Positions 1 to 8,283 of a stretch of 59,654 bases of DNA are shown here, in pieces. The notes under the pieces were generated by a model. The model did no database searches, had not been told where the DNA came from, and saw only the letters and a program-made list of their open reading frames with translations. Every line of letters begins with the position of its first letter. Positions within the stretch are counted from its first letter, which is position 1. Both the position numbers and the translations under genes were made by a program. This DNA is from Thermodesulfobacteriales bacterium (GTDB lineage: Bacteria > Desulfobacterota > Thermodesulfobacteria > Thermodesulfobacteriales > Thermodesulfatatoraceae), in assembly GCA_026988575.1 (NCBI GenBank), contig JALSKZ010000032.1:1-59654 (forward strand), in the 5' to 3' direction.

Positions 1-681
1 GCCTATGCTGAATGGCTCATCTTGGCGGTGGTGGGGCTTACCCTAGCCTATAAAATAAACCTGGCCTTTTTTCTTTCCGCCCTCTGGTTATGGATTATGG
101 GCTTTTTCTACAATGTGCCCCCCTTTCGCACCAAAGACGTCCCCTATTTAGATGTTCTTAGCGAAGCGGTAAACAACCCCATAAGGCTCTTTTTGGGCTG
201 GTTTTGCCTTATCCCCAACAAAATCCCGCCCCTTTCGCTGGTACTTGCCTACTGGATGGCTGGCGCCTTTTTTATGGCCACCAAAAGGCTTGCTGAGTAC
301 CGCATGATAAATAACGCAACAATTGCCGCCAAATACCGCAAATCCTTTGGCTACTATGACGAAGAAAAGCTCATTATCAGCATCTTTTACTACGCCCTTT
401 TTTGTGCCTTTTTCCTGGGCATCTTTATCGTTAGATACCACCTGGAACTGATTTTGTGTGTGCCGCTCTTTGCGGGATTCTTTGCCTACTACTTAAAGAT
501 CGGCTTTCGGGAAAACAGCCCGGTACAAAATCCCGAACACCTTTACAGGGAAGTGGGCTTGATGCTTTATCTCGGAATTTGCTTTGTGGCCTTTGTCTTT
601 CTGCTCTTTGTGAAAATTCCTGTGCTTTACGAAATATTTAGAGTAGAACCAAGCTCTATTAAACCACTCTGGGAGTTTTAA
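1..681 (+). CDS. UbiA-family prenyltransferase, 5' truncated by window edge
   Basis: Membrane protein of the UbiA superfamily, which moves a prenyl chain or a polyprenyl-phosphate-linked group to an acceptor at the membrane. The reading frame is open to base 1, so the N-terminus and the first Asp-rich motif lie outside the window; a TTG at 22 is only an internal codon. The second family motif is visible in the first third: Y-N-V-P-P-F-R followed by KDVPYLDVL with two spaced Asp residues, then NNPIRLFLGW. Several hydrophobic segments follow. The stop is one base before the start of the next gene, so the two are probably co-transcribed. UbiA membership is seen in the motif; the acceptor (quinone ring, sugar phosphate or other) cannot be told. 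The asparagine-synthetase-like neighbour suggests glycan or lipid modification rather than quinone synthesis (inference). Confidence 0.7.
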   Translation, partial: AYAEWLILAVVGLTLAYKINLAFFLSALWLWIMGFFYNVPPFRTKDVPYLDVLSEAVNNPIRLFLGWFCLIPNKIPPLSLVLAYWMAGAFFMATKRLAEYRMINNATIAAKYRKSFGYYDEEKLIISIFYYALFCAFFLGIFIVRYHLELILCVPLFAGFFAYYLKIGFRENSPVQNPEHLYREVGLMLYLGICFVAFVFLLFVKIPVLYEIFRVEPSSIKPLWEF

Positions 682-682
682 C

Positions 683-2491
683 ATGCCAGGTCTTTTGGGA
701 TTAATCGCCAAAGATGGCAAAATAAACGCAAACGAATTTTCCAAAATGGCCCAGGCCCTAAGGCATAAAGATACTTACACCTTGTTTGAACAAAAGGAAA
801 AGGCCTTTGCCCTTGGTTTTGTCTCAAATAACGCCTTTGCCCTGTCGCCTCAGCCTCTTAAAAACGAAAACGCTCTCTTATTTTTTGACGGGGAGATTTA
901 TGATAACAATGGCGATATCCCCGATGATGAATTCTTTTTAAAGGCTTATCTTTCCCGGAAAAATTTTGACTTTTTAAAAGACCTTGAGGGCATTTTTTCC
1001 TTTTGCCTCTGGGATAAAAGCAAAGACACCATCTACGTAGGTGTTGATAAGTTTGGCCTAAAGCATATTTTCTATGCTGACCTGCCCGAGAGCTTTCTCT
1101 TTGCCGCAGAGCTTAAGGCCTTTACCCGGCATAGCAATTTCCCCAAAGACTTAGACTTTTTAACCCTTGCCGAGCTTTTTCATTTCGGCTTTGCCCTTGG
1201 TGAGGGTACCTTATTTGAAAGGGCCAAGCTTTTACCAAACGCCACCATCCTGGCCTATAACTTGAGGGAAAAAAGCTTTGGTCTCACTAAATACTGGGAC
1301 GAAAAAGGGCTTTTTACACCGCGCGGCGGGCACAAGAGGCTTCCCTACCAGGAAATTTGCCTTCTTTTTGGCCAAGCAGTACAAAAAAGGGCCCGGCCCA
1401 AAGACCGCCTTGGCCTTTCTATTTCAGGGGGCCTTGATTCAAGAAGCATCCTTGCCGCTTTAGGCGAAAAGGCAAGGGGGCTTCCCTCATACACCCTTGG
1501 GCTTCCAGGTTGCCAGGACGAACGGCTTGCGTTTCGTCTGGCCCAGGCCATGGGGACCAAGCATAAATTTGTCCCCATAACCGAAGAGACCTTAAAGAAT
1601 TTTCTCTCCCTTGCCCGCACGCTGATTTATTTTAGCGATGGGTTTTACTTTCCCCATGAATCAACGGAAAAAACTGCTCTTGATTATTTTGAGCGGGCTG
1701 ATTTTCGCATACTCATGAGAGGCCACGGGGGCGAGCTTGTCAAGTGTGCCCTTGCCTTTCCGGTTCAGGTTGATAAGGCCGTATCTTCAGCGCCTACCCC
1801 TACGCTCTTAGCAGAAATTTTGTTCCGCAAGACAAACCTGGTGCTTTGTGATTTCCCAGGGGAGGCCCTTTTCCAAAACAAAGAATTGCGCGCCTCTTAC
1901 CAGGCGCTTTCTAAAACCTGCCTTAATTTTGTAAAGGCTTATTACGACGATTACCTGCCTGAAGACGTCTTCATGCTCTTTTATTTGAAAGAATATATTC
2001 ACCGCCAGGCGGTAGCCTCGCTAAATATTTTTCGCACCGAGATAGAATGCAGCATCCCTTTTCTGGATAGCAGGTTCTTAAGGCAGGCCTTTTTGCTGCC
2101 CCCGCATTTAAGATACGATGGCCAGATACAAAAGGCCATTGTCAAACACTTTGCGCCGCCCTTGGTAAAGATTCCCGACTCCAATACCGGGGCCCCTTTA
2201 GATGCCGGAAAACTCAGGCTTTTTCTCATTGATAAGTTTAATGCCGTTCTCAAGCGCTTAAGTATCCCTGGTTTTCGGCATTACACCGAGTTTGACAGAT
2301 GGCAGCGTAAGTATTTTCGCCAAGGCATTGAAAAGGTCATTTTTAACCGCAGAATCTTAGAAAGGGGACTTTTTCAAGAAAAGGCCTTAAAAGAGATTTT
2401 TGACCTTCATATTTACGGGAAGAGGAATTACGCCCGCCTCTTAGGGACCATCGTGGGTATTGAACTCTGGTTCAGGGACTTTTACGACTAG
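683..2491 (+). CDS. Asparagine synthetase-like protein lacking the glutaminase Cys
   Basis: 602 residues in the two-domain layout of AsnB: an N-terminal class-II glutamine amidotransferase fold (about 1-190, with DGEIYD in place of the usual NGEIYN) and a C-terminal ATP-pyrophosphatase synthetase domain whose PP-loop SGGLDSR lies near residue 248. In true AsnB the residue after the initiator Met is the catalytic Cys; here the protein begins MPGLLG, so Cys is replaced by Pro and glutamine hydrolysis is not expected. The PP-loop is intact, so ATP-dependent activation of a carboxylate and use of free ammonia or another amine is possible. Start ATG follows the upstream stop by one base. Similar Cys-less paralogs occur in natural-product and exopolysaccharide loci; the substrate here is unknown. 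Confidence 0.75.
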   Translation: MPGLLGLIAKDGKINANEFSKMAQALRHKDTYTLFEQKEKAFALGFVSNNAFALSPQPLKNENALLFFDGEIYDNNGDIPDDEFFLKAYLSRKNFDFLKDLEGIFSFCLWDKSKDTIYVGVDKFGLKHIFYADLPESFLFAAELKAFTRHSNFPKDLDFLTLAELFHFGFALGEGTLFERAKLLPNATILAYNLREKSFGLTKYWDEKGLFTPRGGHKRLPYQEICLLFGQAVQKRARPKDRLGLSISGGLDSRSILAALGEKARGLPSYTLGLPGCQDERLAFRLAQAMGTKHKFVPITEETLKNFLSLARTLIYFSDGFYFPHESTEKTALDYFERADFRILMRGHGGELVKCALAFPVQVDKAVSSAPTPTLLAEILFRKTNLVLCDFPGEALFQNKELRASYQALSKTCLNFVKAYYDDYLPEDVFMLFYLKEYIHRQAVASLNIFRTEIECSIPFLDSRFLRQAFLLPPHLRYDGQIQKAIVKHFAPPLVKIPDSNTGAPLDAGKLRLFLIDKFNAVLKRLSIPGFRHYTEFDRWQRKYFRQGIEKVIFNRRILERGLFQEKALKEIFDLHIYGKRNYARLLGTIVGIELWFRDFYD

Positions 2492-2587
2492 AGGGATTTT
2501 AAGGGGCTTTTTATACGCCTTTTCTCGGCTGTTTCCTTATCCCAGAGAGTAGGGTAATTTTTTCCCAAAAAAACATGGAGGCCCTTC

Positions 2588-5500
2588 ATGGCGGACTTTG
2601 TTCACCTCCATTTACATACCGAGTGGAGTTTACTTGATGGGGCCATCAGGCTACGGGATCTTTTTCCGCAGGCTCAAGAATATGGGTATCAGGCCTTGGC
2701 CATTACCGATCATGGTACGTTGTACGGACTTATTCACTTTTATGAACAGGCCTTGGCCTCGGGTATCAAGCCTATTTTGGGGTGTGAGGTATATGTGGCC
2801 CCAGGGTCTCGTTATGATAGAGTGGCCAAGAGTGCTCATGAAGCAGGGTTTCACCTGGTGTTGCTATGCGAAAACGAGAAAGGCTATAAAAATCTCTTAC
2901 GCCTGGTTACCTTGGCCCATTTTGAGGGCTTTTACTGGAAGCCCCGGGTAGATAAAGAATTGTTGGCCCAATATAACGAGGGGCTTATTGCCCTTTCGGC
3001 CTGTTTGCACGGTGAGGTACCGGCGGCCATATTGAGAGGCCAAATGGACAAGGCCCGGGCCCTGGCCGAAGAATACGCCCGCATTTTTCCAGGACGCTTT
3101 TATCTTGAGCTTCAAGAAAATGATCTTCCAGAGCAGAAAGAAGTAAATCAAGCCTTGGTAGAGTTGGCCAGGGAATTGGGACTTCCCTTGGTGGCCACCA
3201 ATGACTGTCATTATCTACGTGCCGAAGATACCAAAGTACATGATGTGCTTCTTTGTATACAGACCAACAAGACAGTCCATGACGAGAACCGTTTGCGTTT
3301 TTCCACCGACAAGCTTTATTTTGCCTCTCCTCAGGAGATGGTAGAACGTTTTGCCTGGTGCCCAGAGGCCATAGAAAATACACTAGAGATTGCTAAAAGG
3401 TGTAACGTTAAAATTGAGCTGGGCCAAAACCATTTTCCCAAATATCCCATTGAGCCAGGCCGCACCTACGAAGAGGTCTTTGAGGAAAAGGCCCGGGCTG
3501 GTTTTGAACGTCGGTTGGCCGAACTAAAGAAATTTCCTGGGCTTGCTGCCTCTGAAGATGAATATCGCCAGCGCCTGGAATACGAACTGGAGATTATCAA
3601 AAATAAGGGCTTTGCCAGTTATTTTTTAGTGGTCGCCGACTTTATTTCCTGGGCCAAAAAACAAAAGATTCCCGTGGGCCCTGGCCGTGGTTCAGCCGCG
3701 GGCTCTCTTGTGGCCTACGCCATGGGTATCACCAACTTAGATCCCATCCGTTATGGTCTTCTCTTTGAGAGATTCTTAAATGTAGAGCGAAAAAGCCTTC
3801 CGGATATCGATGTAGACTTCTGCATGCGGCGCCGAGAAGAAGTGATCCACTACGTGCGTCAGCGTTATGGAGGAGAAGAATACGTGGCCCAGATTGCTAC
3901 TTTTGGCCAGATGAAGGCCCGCGCCGTGGTCCGTGATGTGGGGCGGGCTTTGGGCTTTTCTTATCCAGAGGTCGATAAAATTGCCAAACTTATCCCCGAG
4001 ACGGTTTCTACTTTAGATAAAGCCCTGGTTGAAGAACCCCGCCTGCGGGAATTAGTAGAAAGAGATCAGCGTATAGCTGAATTAATAGCCATCGCCAGGG
4101 CCCTAGAGGGCTTGCCCCGACATTCTTCTACCCATGCTGCCGGGGTGGTAATAGCTGACGCCCCCCTTACTCAATATTGCCCCCTTATGAAGGGTGACGC
4201 CAACGAAATAGTTACCCAATTTGATATGAAGGCCGTAGAACGAGTTGGCCTCATAAAATTTGACTTTTTGGGTCTCAAGACCTTGACCATTATTGACCAT
4301 ACCCTGCGTCTGATTAAAAAGCATCACGGCGTAGAACTTGACTTGGAAAATCTACCTCTCGATGACGAAAAGACGTATGCGCTTTTGCGGAAAGGAGATA
4401 CCGACGGGGTGTTCCAGTTAGAATCTTCCGGGATGAAAGATCTGCTCATTCGTATGCAACCCTCGGAATTCAGTGACCTTATTGCTATTTTGGCCCTTTA
4501 CCGTCCTGGGCCCCTGGAATCGGGTATGGTTGACCAATTCATAAAGGCCAAACACGGAGAAGTAGAAGTCTCCTACCTTTTGCCCGAGCTAGAACCCATT
4601 CTCAAAGAGACCTACGGCGTAATCGTTTATCAGGAACAGGTCATGAAAATTGCCCAGGCCCTAGCTGGTTATAGTCTGGGAGAAGCCGATATCCTGCGTC
4701 GGGCCATGGGCAAAAAGAAACCAGAAGTCATGGCCGCCCAAAGAGAGCGTTTCGTATCGGGAGCAGTCAAACGCGGCATTCCCCAAGATAAGGCAGAGCA
4801 GATCTTCGATTTGATGGCCAAATTTGCCCGCTACGGTTTCAATAAAAGTCATTCTACAGCCTACGCCTTGGTGGCTTACCAAACGGCCTATTTAAAGGCC
4901 CATTATCCTTTGTGTTTCATGACGGCCCTCCTCTCCTACGAAATGGAAAAGGTAGACCAAGTCGTCAAATACGTACACGTGTGTAGGCACATGGGTATTG
5001 ATATCTTGCCCCCAGACGTGAACGAAAGTGATATAGCCTTTACCATTACCGGGGATAAGATCCGTTTTGGCCTGGCCGCGGTAAAAAACGTGGGCGAAGG
5101 GGCCATAGAAGAAATATTAAAGGCGCGCCGAGAAGGGGGGCCTTTTAAGTCCCTAGAAGACTTTTGTCTGCGCGTAGACCTGAAAAAAGTAAACCGCAGA
5201 GTCATAGAAGCCCTCATAAAGAGCGGGGCCATGGATTCTTTGGGCGCTACCAGGGCCTCGCTTATCCAGGTGTTAGATGAAATGCTCGATTGGGTACAAA
5301 GCCGTCGCCGGGATCGTGAAAGGGGCCAGGCCTCTATCTTTGATGTGGTAGTCCAAAACACTCCTGCCTCAAGTCCCGTACAGATTCCTGATCTACCCGA
5401 ATGGTCAACCACCTTAAAACTGGCTTTTGAAAAGGAGGCCTTGGGTTTTTATATAAGCGGTCACCCCCTGGAGCCATACAAAAAGTGGCTTGCTTACCTA

Positions 5501-6046
5501 ACCCCTTACACGATTGCCAACTTAGAAAGACTTTCTGACCGCACCAAAGTGGCGCTGGGTGCGGCGGTGGCAGGGCTTAAAGTCATTAATACCCGTAAAG
5601 GCGAACGTATGGCCTTTGTAAAACTGGAAGATGGCGAAGACACTATAGAAATGATAGTGTTTCCTGACCTCTATAAAAAAGTAGTTGAGCTCTTAGAGAC
5701 CAAAGGCCTAATCTTTGTGGTGGGCACCTTTGAACGAGATGAAAGGGGAAGCAAAATAGTGGCCCACCAAATAGTCCCTCTAGAAGAAGCCCAAACCGTG
5801 GCGCGGGGTCAGGTAGAATTAGTCCTAAACGGCGAGGAGGTCCGTAGAGAACAGCTAGAGGCCTTAAAGAACCTGTTGGCCACGAGCAGAGGAAATTTTC
5901 CAGTAACATTGCGCCTAAATTTTAAAGAGGGCGAAGTGGCCATAGACCTGTCGAGAGATTTTCAAATAGAACCCCGTCAAGAATTGGGCCGGGCCTTGGA
6001 AGATCTCTTTGGAAAAGTCTCTCTTCACATAAATCTCGACCTATAG
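2588..6046 (+). CDS. dnaE: DNA polymerase III subunit alpha
   Basis: Catalytic subunit of the replicative DNA polymerase. The N-terminal PHP domain starts with FVHLHLHTEWSLLDG; the C-family polymerase core carries the metal-binding Asp motif PDIDVDF near residue 405; helix-hairpin-helix and OB-fold regions follow in the last third (OB-like segment near residues 990-1070). Length of 1152 residues is normal for DnaE1. Start ATG is preceded by a Shine-Dalgarno-like GGAGG about 8 bases upstream. The 96-base gap before it separates it from the asparagine-synthetase-like gene. Nothing unusual in the coding sequence. Confidence 0.97.
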   Translation: MADFVHLHLHTEWSLLDGAIRLRDLFPQAQEYGYQALAITDHGTLYGLIHFYEQALASGIKPILGCEVYVAPGSRYDRVAKSAHEAGFHLVLLCENEKGYKNLLRLVTLAHFEGFYWKPRVDKELLAQYNEGLIALSACLHGEVPAAILRGQMDKARALAEEYARIFPGRFYLELQENDLPEQKEVNQALVELARELGLPLVATNDCHYLRAEDTKVHDVLLCIQTNKTVHDENRLRFSTDKLYFASPQEMVERFAWCPEAIENTLEIAKRCNVKIELGQNHFPKYPIEPGRTYEEVFEEKARAGFERRLAELKKFPGLAASEDEYRQRLEYELEIIKNKGFASYFLVVADFISWAKKQKIPVGPGRGSAAGSLVAYAMGITNLDPIRYGLLFERFLNVERKSLPDIDVDFCMRRREEVIHYVRQRYGGEEYVAQIATFGQMKARAVVRDVGRALGFSYPEVDKIAKLIPETVSTLDKALVEEPRLRELVERDQRIAELIAIARALEGLPRHSSTHAAGVVIADAPLTQYCPLMKGDANEIVTQFDMKAVERVGLIKFDFLGLKTLTIIDHTLRLIKKHHGVELDLENLPLDDEKTYALLRKGDTDGVFQLESSGMKDLLIRMQPSEFSDLIAILALYRPGPLESGMVDQFIKAKHGEVEVSYLLPELEPILKETYGVIVYQEQVMKIAQALAGYSLGEADILRRAMGKKKPEVMAAQRERFVSGAVKRGIPQDKAEQIFDLMAKFARYGFNKSHSTAYALVAYQTAYLKAHYPLCFMTALLSYEMEKVDQVVKYVHVCRHMGIDILPPDVNESDIAFTITGDKIRFGLAAVKNVGEGAIEEILKARREGGPFKSLEDFCLRVDLKKVNRRVIEALIKSGAMDSLGATRASLIQVLDEMLDWVQSRRRDRERGQASIFDVVVQNTPASSPVQIPDLPEWSTTLKLAFEKEALGFYISGHPLEPYKKWLAYLTPYTIANLERLSDRTKVALGAAVAGLKVINTRKGERMAFVKLEDGEDTIEMIVFPDLYKKVVELLETKGLIFVVGTFERDERGSKIVAHQIVPLEEAQTVARGQVELVLNGEEVRREQLEALKNLLATSRGNFPVTLRLNFKEGEVAIDLSRDFQIEPRQELGRALEDLFGKVSLHINLDL

Positions 6047-6117
6047 ATCGTATTGAAACGCTTGAAAAGGCTTTTAAGTTTTCTTTAAATCTCCTCCGAT
6101 TTATAAATAAAATCTAT

Positions 6118-6146
6118 TTGACTTATTGATATTCTTCAATTATTTA
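6118..6146 (+). promoter_or_regulatory. Candidate sigma-70 promoter for the double-cubane operon
   Basis: The region after dnaE is AT-rich. TTGACT (6118-6123) matches the -35 hexamer at 5 of 6; 17 bases later TATTTA (6141-6146) is a weak -10. A start of transcription near 6153 would lie upstream of the GTG at 6180 but downstream of the TTG at 6126, which supports the later translation start. Only inspection, no experimental support. Confidence 0.4.
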
Positions 6147-6179
6147 AGCCTACGTCCTAAAAGGGTTAGGAGGTTTGGT

Positions 6180-7445
6180 GTGGGTTATGAATCCCTTTGG
6201 CAAAAATTAGGTCTAGATCTAGAGGCCCACGAGGGCCTACTAAATGGTCTTGGCAAGGTCTACGAACAGGTCTTTTTGGCGCAGAAAAATAGGCCTCAGG
6301 CCATGGAATACTTTGATCAGGTAGTGGGAAGTATTCATGGAGCGCGGGTTGAAGAGCTCTTTAAGGCCAAGGAAGAGTCTCGTCTGGTGGTAGGTACCTT
6401 TTGCGTCTTTGTTCCAGAAGAAATTGTATGGGCGGTAAACGGCATATGTGTGGGGCTTTGTGCTGGTGCCGAAGTAGGTTTTGAGCAAGCTGAAGAATTA
6501 TTACCCCGCAATCTCTGTGCCCTTATTAAGGCCTTTTTTGGTTTTAAGCTGGCGCGGGTATGTCCGTATGTGGAGATCTGCGACTTTTTGGTGGGAGAGA
6601 CCACTTGTGACGGCAAAAAGAAGGCCTACGAGATATTTAATTCATTAAAAAAGACCTATGTAATGCATGTGCCGCAAAAGAAAGATGAGGAAAGCTTAAA
6701 GTTGTGGCTAAATGAGGTAAGGCGTTTCAAGGAAGAAATAGAAAGGGCTTCGGGTAGAGAAATTTCTGTAGCCGAACTAAAAGAGGCCATTGAGCTTATC
6801 AATCGCCGCAGAGAGGCCTTAAATCGTCTGAATGAGCTGCGTCGCGCTGATCCGCCTCCTATCTCTGGTTTAGATACTTTGCTCATCAACCAAATCGCCT
6901 TTTACGATGATCCGGTACGCTTTACCACTAAGGTGAATGAATTATGTAGCGAGTTAGAAGAGCGGGTCAAAAAAGGCCAGGGAGTCTGTCCGAAGGGCAC
7001 ACCTAGAATTATTGTTTCTGGTTGTCCTATGGCCATCCCCAACTGGAAGATACCTTATATCATAGAATCTGCAGGGGCCGTAATTGTGGGCGAAGAATCC
7101 TGTGTAGGTCGTCGTAATACTAGAAATCTCGTCGAGGTTTCTTCCTCCACCGTAGATGGCCTCGTAGAAAATATAGCCAATAGATACATGGGAATAGATT
7201 GTGCTATTTTTACGCCTAATGTAGAGCGAGCCGAAAACCTGAAAGAGATGGTTTCAGAATTGTCTGCTCAAGGGGTAGTTCATTATAGTCTGAAATTCTG
7301 TGACCCCTATACCATCGAAGTTCACCACATGGATAACGCGGTATCTTCCTTGGTGCCCACACTCAGAATCGAAACGGACTATAGTCAAGAAGATATGGAA
7401 CAATTACGTACTAGAATAGAGGCGTTTCTCGAACTATTGAAATGA
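6180..7445 (+). CDS. Double-cubane cluster protein (HgdB/BcrBC-like, 2-hydroxyacyl-CoA dehydratase superfamily)
   Basis: 421 residues. Related to the subunits of 2-hydroxyacyl-CoA dehydratases but with the features of double-cubane cluster proteins, a family in which an 8Fe-9S cluster carries out very low-potential reductions (acetylene reduction was shown for a Carboxydothermus member). Visible cysteines: C128 and C134 in CPYVEICDF, C143 in GETTCDG, C282 in SGCPM, C308 in GEESCVGRR; the SGCPM/EESC signature is typical of this subfamily. Start: GTG at 6180 has AGGAGG ending 6 bases upstream; a TTG at 6126 in the same frame has no ribosome-binding site. The stop overlaps the start of the activase gene (ATGA). 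The physiological substrate is unknown; no CoA-transferase or second dehydratase subunit is adjacent, which argues against classic hydroxyacyl-CoA dehydration. Confidence 0.8.
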   Translation: MGYESLWQKLGLDLEAHEGLLNGLGKVYEQVFLAQKNRPQAMEYFDQVVGSIHGARVEELFKAKEESRLVVGTFCVFVPEEIVWAVNGICVGLCAGAEVGFEQAEELLPRNLCALIKAFFGFKLARVCPYVEICDFLVGETTCDGKKKAYEIFNSLKKTYVMHVPQKKDEESLKLWLNEVRRFKEEIERASGREISVAELKEAIELINRRREALNRLNELRRADPPPISGLDTLLINQIAFYDDPVRFTTKVNELCSELEERVKKGQGVCPKGTPRIIVSGCPMAIPNWKIPYIIESAGAVIVGEESCVGRRNTRNLVEVSSSTVDGLVENIANRYMGIDCAIFTPNVERAENLKEMVSELSAQGVVHYSLKFCDPYTIEVHHMDNAVSSLVPTLRIETDYSQEDMEQLRTRIEAFLELLK

Positions 7446-8242
7446 TAATAGTCGGCATTGATATTGGTTCTCGTTCTATAAAAAGCGTGGTCTTAAAAGA
7501 CGGGGTCTTAGAGGCGACTACATGTATAGAGACTACGTATGAACCCAAAGAACAAATAAGGCAATTATTATCTGGTCTACAATACGATTGTTTAGTAGCC
7601 ACGGGTTACGGACGTTATTTGGTTCGTGACGACTTTGGGGCCGAAGTAATCACCGAAATCAAGGCCCATGCCTTGGGGGTGCGTTATTTCTTTCCAGAGG
7701 CGCGCACTATATTAGATATTGGGGGACAAGACACCAAGGCCATAGCCCTTTCTCCAGAAGGTACTGTGGTTCGGTTTGAGATGAATGATCGTTGTGCGGC
7801 AGGTACAGGTCGCTTCCTTGAGGTTATGGCCCGGGCCTTGGGGGTTGAGATTGCAGGACTTGCGGACTTGGCCTTGGCGTCCTCAGAGGCCGCACCCATT
7901 AGCTCTCTCTGTACGGTGTTTGCAGAAAGTGAGGTCATAGGCCTTATCAGCCGTGGTCAAAGGCGAGAGATCATTGCCAAGGGTATAATCCTTTCCATTG
8001 CCAAGCGATCTACGGCCCTGCTTAAGAGGGTAGGCCTTCAGGCCCCGGTAGTTTTCACCGGAGGCGTGGCCTTAAACAAGGCCCTAGTGGAGACCTTGGA
8101 GAGACTTTTAAATCTCTCTTTATGGGTCCCTAGAGAGCCCCAAATTACCGGAGCCCTTGGAGCGGCTTTATCAGTCTGGAACACCAGGGCCGGGTTAGGG
8201 AGCCGGTGCTCCCCCAGGGCTGCAAACCCTGAGGAGCCCTGA
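7442..8242 (+). CDS. Acyl-CoA dehydratase activase-type ATPase (BadF/BadG/BcrA/BcrD family), DCCP reductase
   Basis: 266 residues of the ASKHA-fold ATPase family that uses ATP hydrolysis and a bridging 4Fe-4S cluster to inject one electron into a partner such as HgdB or a double-cubane protein. Motifs: phosphate-1 loop GIDIGSRSIKS, DIGGQDTKAI, C118 in NDRCAAGTGRF and C157 in SSLCTVFAE (the two Cys that hold the dimer-bridging cluster), and the GGVALN adenosine motif. Start ATG overlaps the stop of the partner gene, so expression is coupled. The protein is expected to end soon after GALGAALSVWN; the last roughly 18 codons and the stop lie inside the selC-like tRNA gene, so the C-terminal tail is encoded by tRNA sequence. 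Confidence 0.88.
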   Translation: MIIVGIDIGSRSIKSVVLKDGVLEATTCIETTYEPKEQIRQLLSGLQYDCLVATGYGRYLVRDDFGAEVITEIKAHALGVRYFFPEARTILDIGGQDTKAIALSPEGTVVRFEMNDRCAAGTGRFLEVMARALGVEIAGLADLALASSEAAPISSLCTVFAESEVIGLISRGQRREIIAKGIILSIAKRSTALLKRVGLQAPVVFTGGVALNKALVETLERLLNLSLWVPREPQITGALGAALSVWNTRAGLGSRCSPRAANPEEP

Positions 8243-8280
8243 AAAAGGGACTTGGTTGGTTCAACTCCAACCCCGGCCTT
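8187..8280 (+). tRNA. tRNASec-shaped tRNA with GCA anticodon (selC*-like tRNA-Cys)
   Basis: Cloverleaf drawn by hand. Acceptor: 8188-8194 pairs with 8272-8278 (7 Watson-Crick pairs), with a possible eighth G-U pair 8187/8279. D arm: six-pair stem 8198-8203/8208-8213 closing a four-base CGGT loop, a hallmark of bacterial tRNASec. Anticodon stem CAGGG/CCCTG (8215-8219/8227-8231) with loop CTGCAAA; anticodon GCA at 8222-8224 reads UGC (Cys), not the UCA of selC. A long variable arm lies at 8232-8254 (stem 8237-8240/8246-8249, extendable with one bulge). T stem 8255-8259/8267-8271 with loop TTCAACT. The discriminator is T by either pairing, the CysRS identity base. CCA is not encoded, unlike the other two tRNAs here. 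Minor tRNA-Cys species mimicking tRNASec are known in deltaproteobacteria; this appears to be one, overlapping the activase CDS by 56 bases. Confidence 0.88.
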
Positions 8281-8283
8281 TAT

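Noticed and set aside
6126-6179. TTG at 6126 as start of the double-cubane protein
   Set aside because: No ribosome-binding site, non-conserved N-terminal peptide, and it lies upstream of the predicted transcription start; GTG 6180 has AGGAGG at good spacing.
8187-8280. Annotation as selenocysteine tRNA (selC)
   Set aside because: The fold fits tRNASec, but the anticodon loop CTGCAAA centres on GCA with U33 and A37 in place; a UCA anticodon cannot be obtained by shifting the loop.
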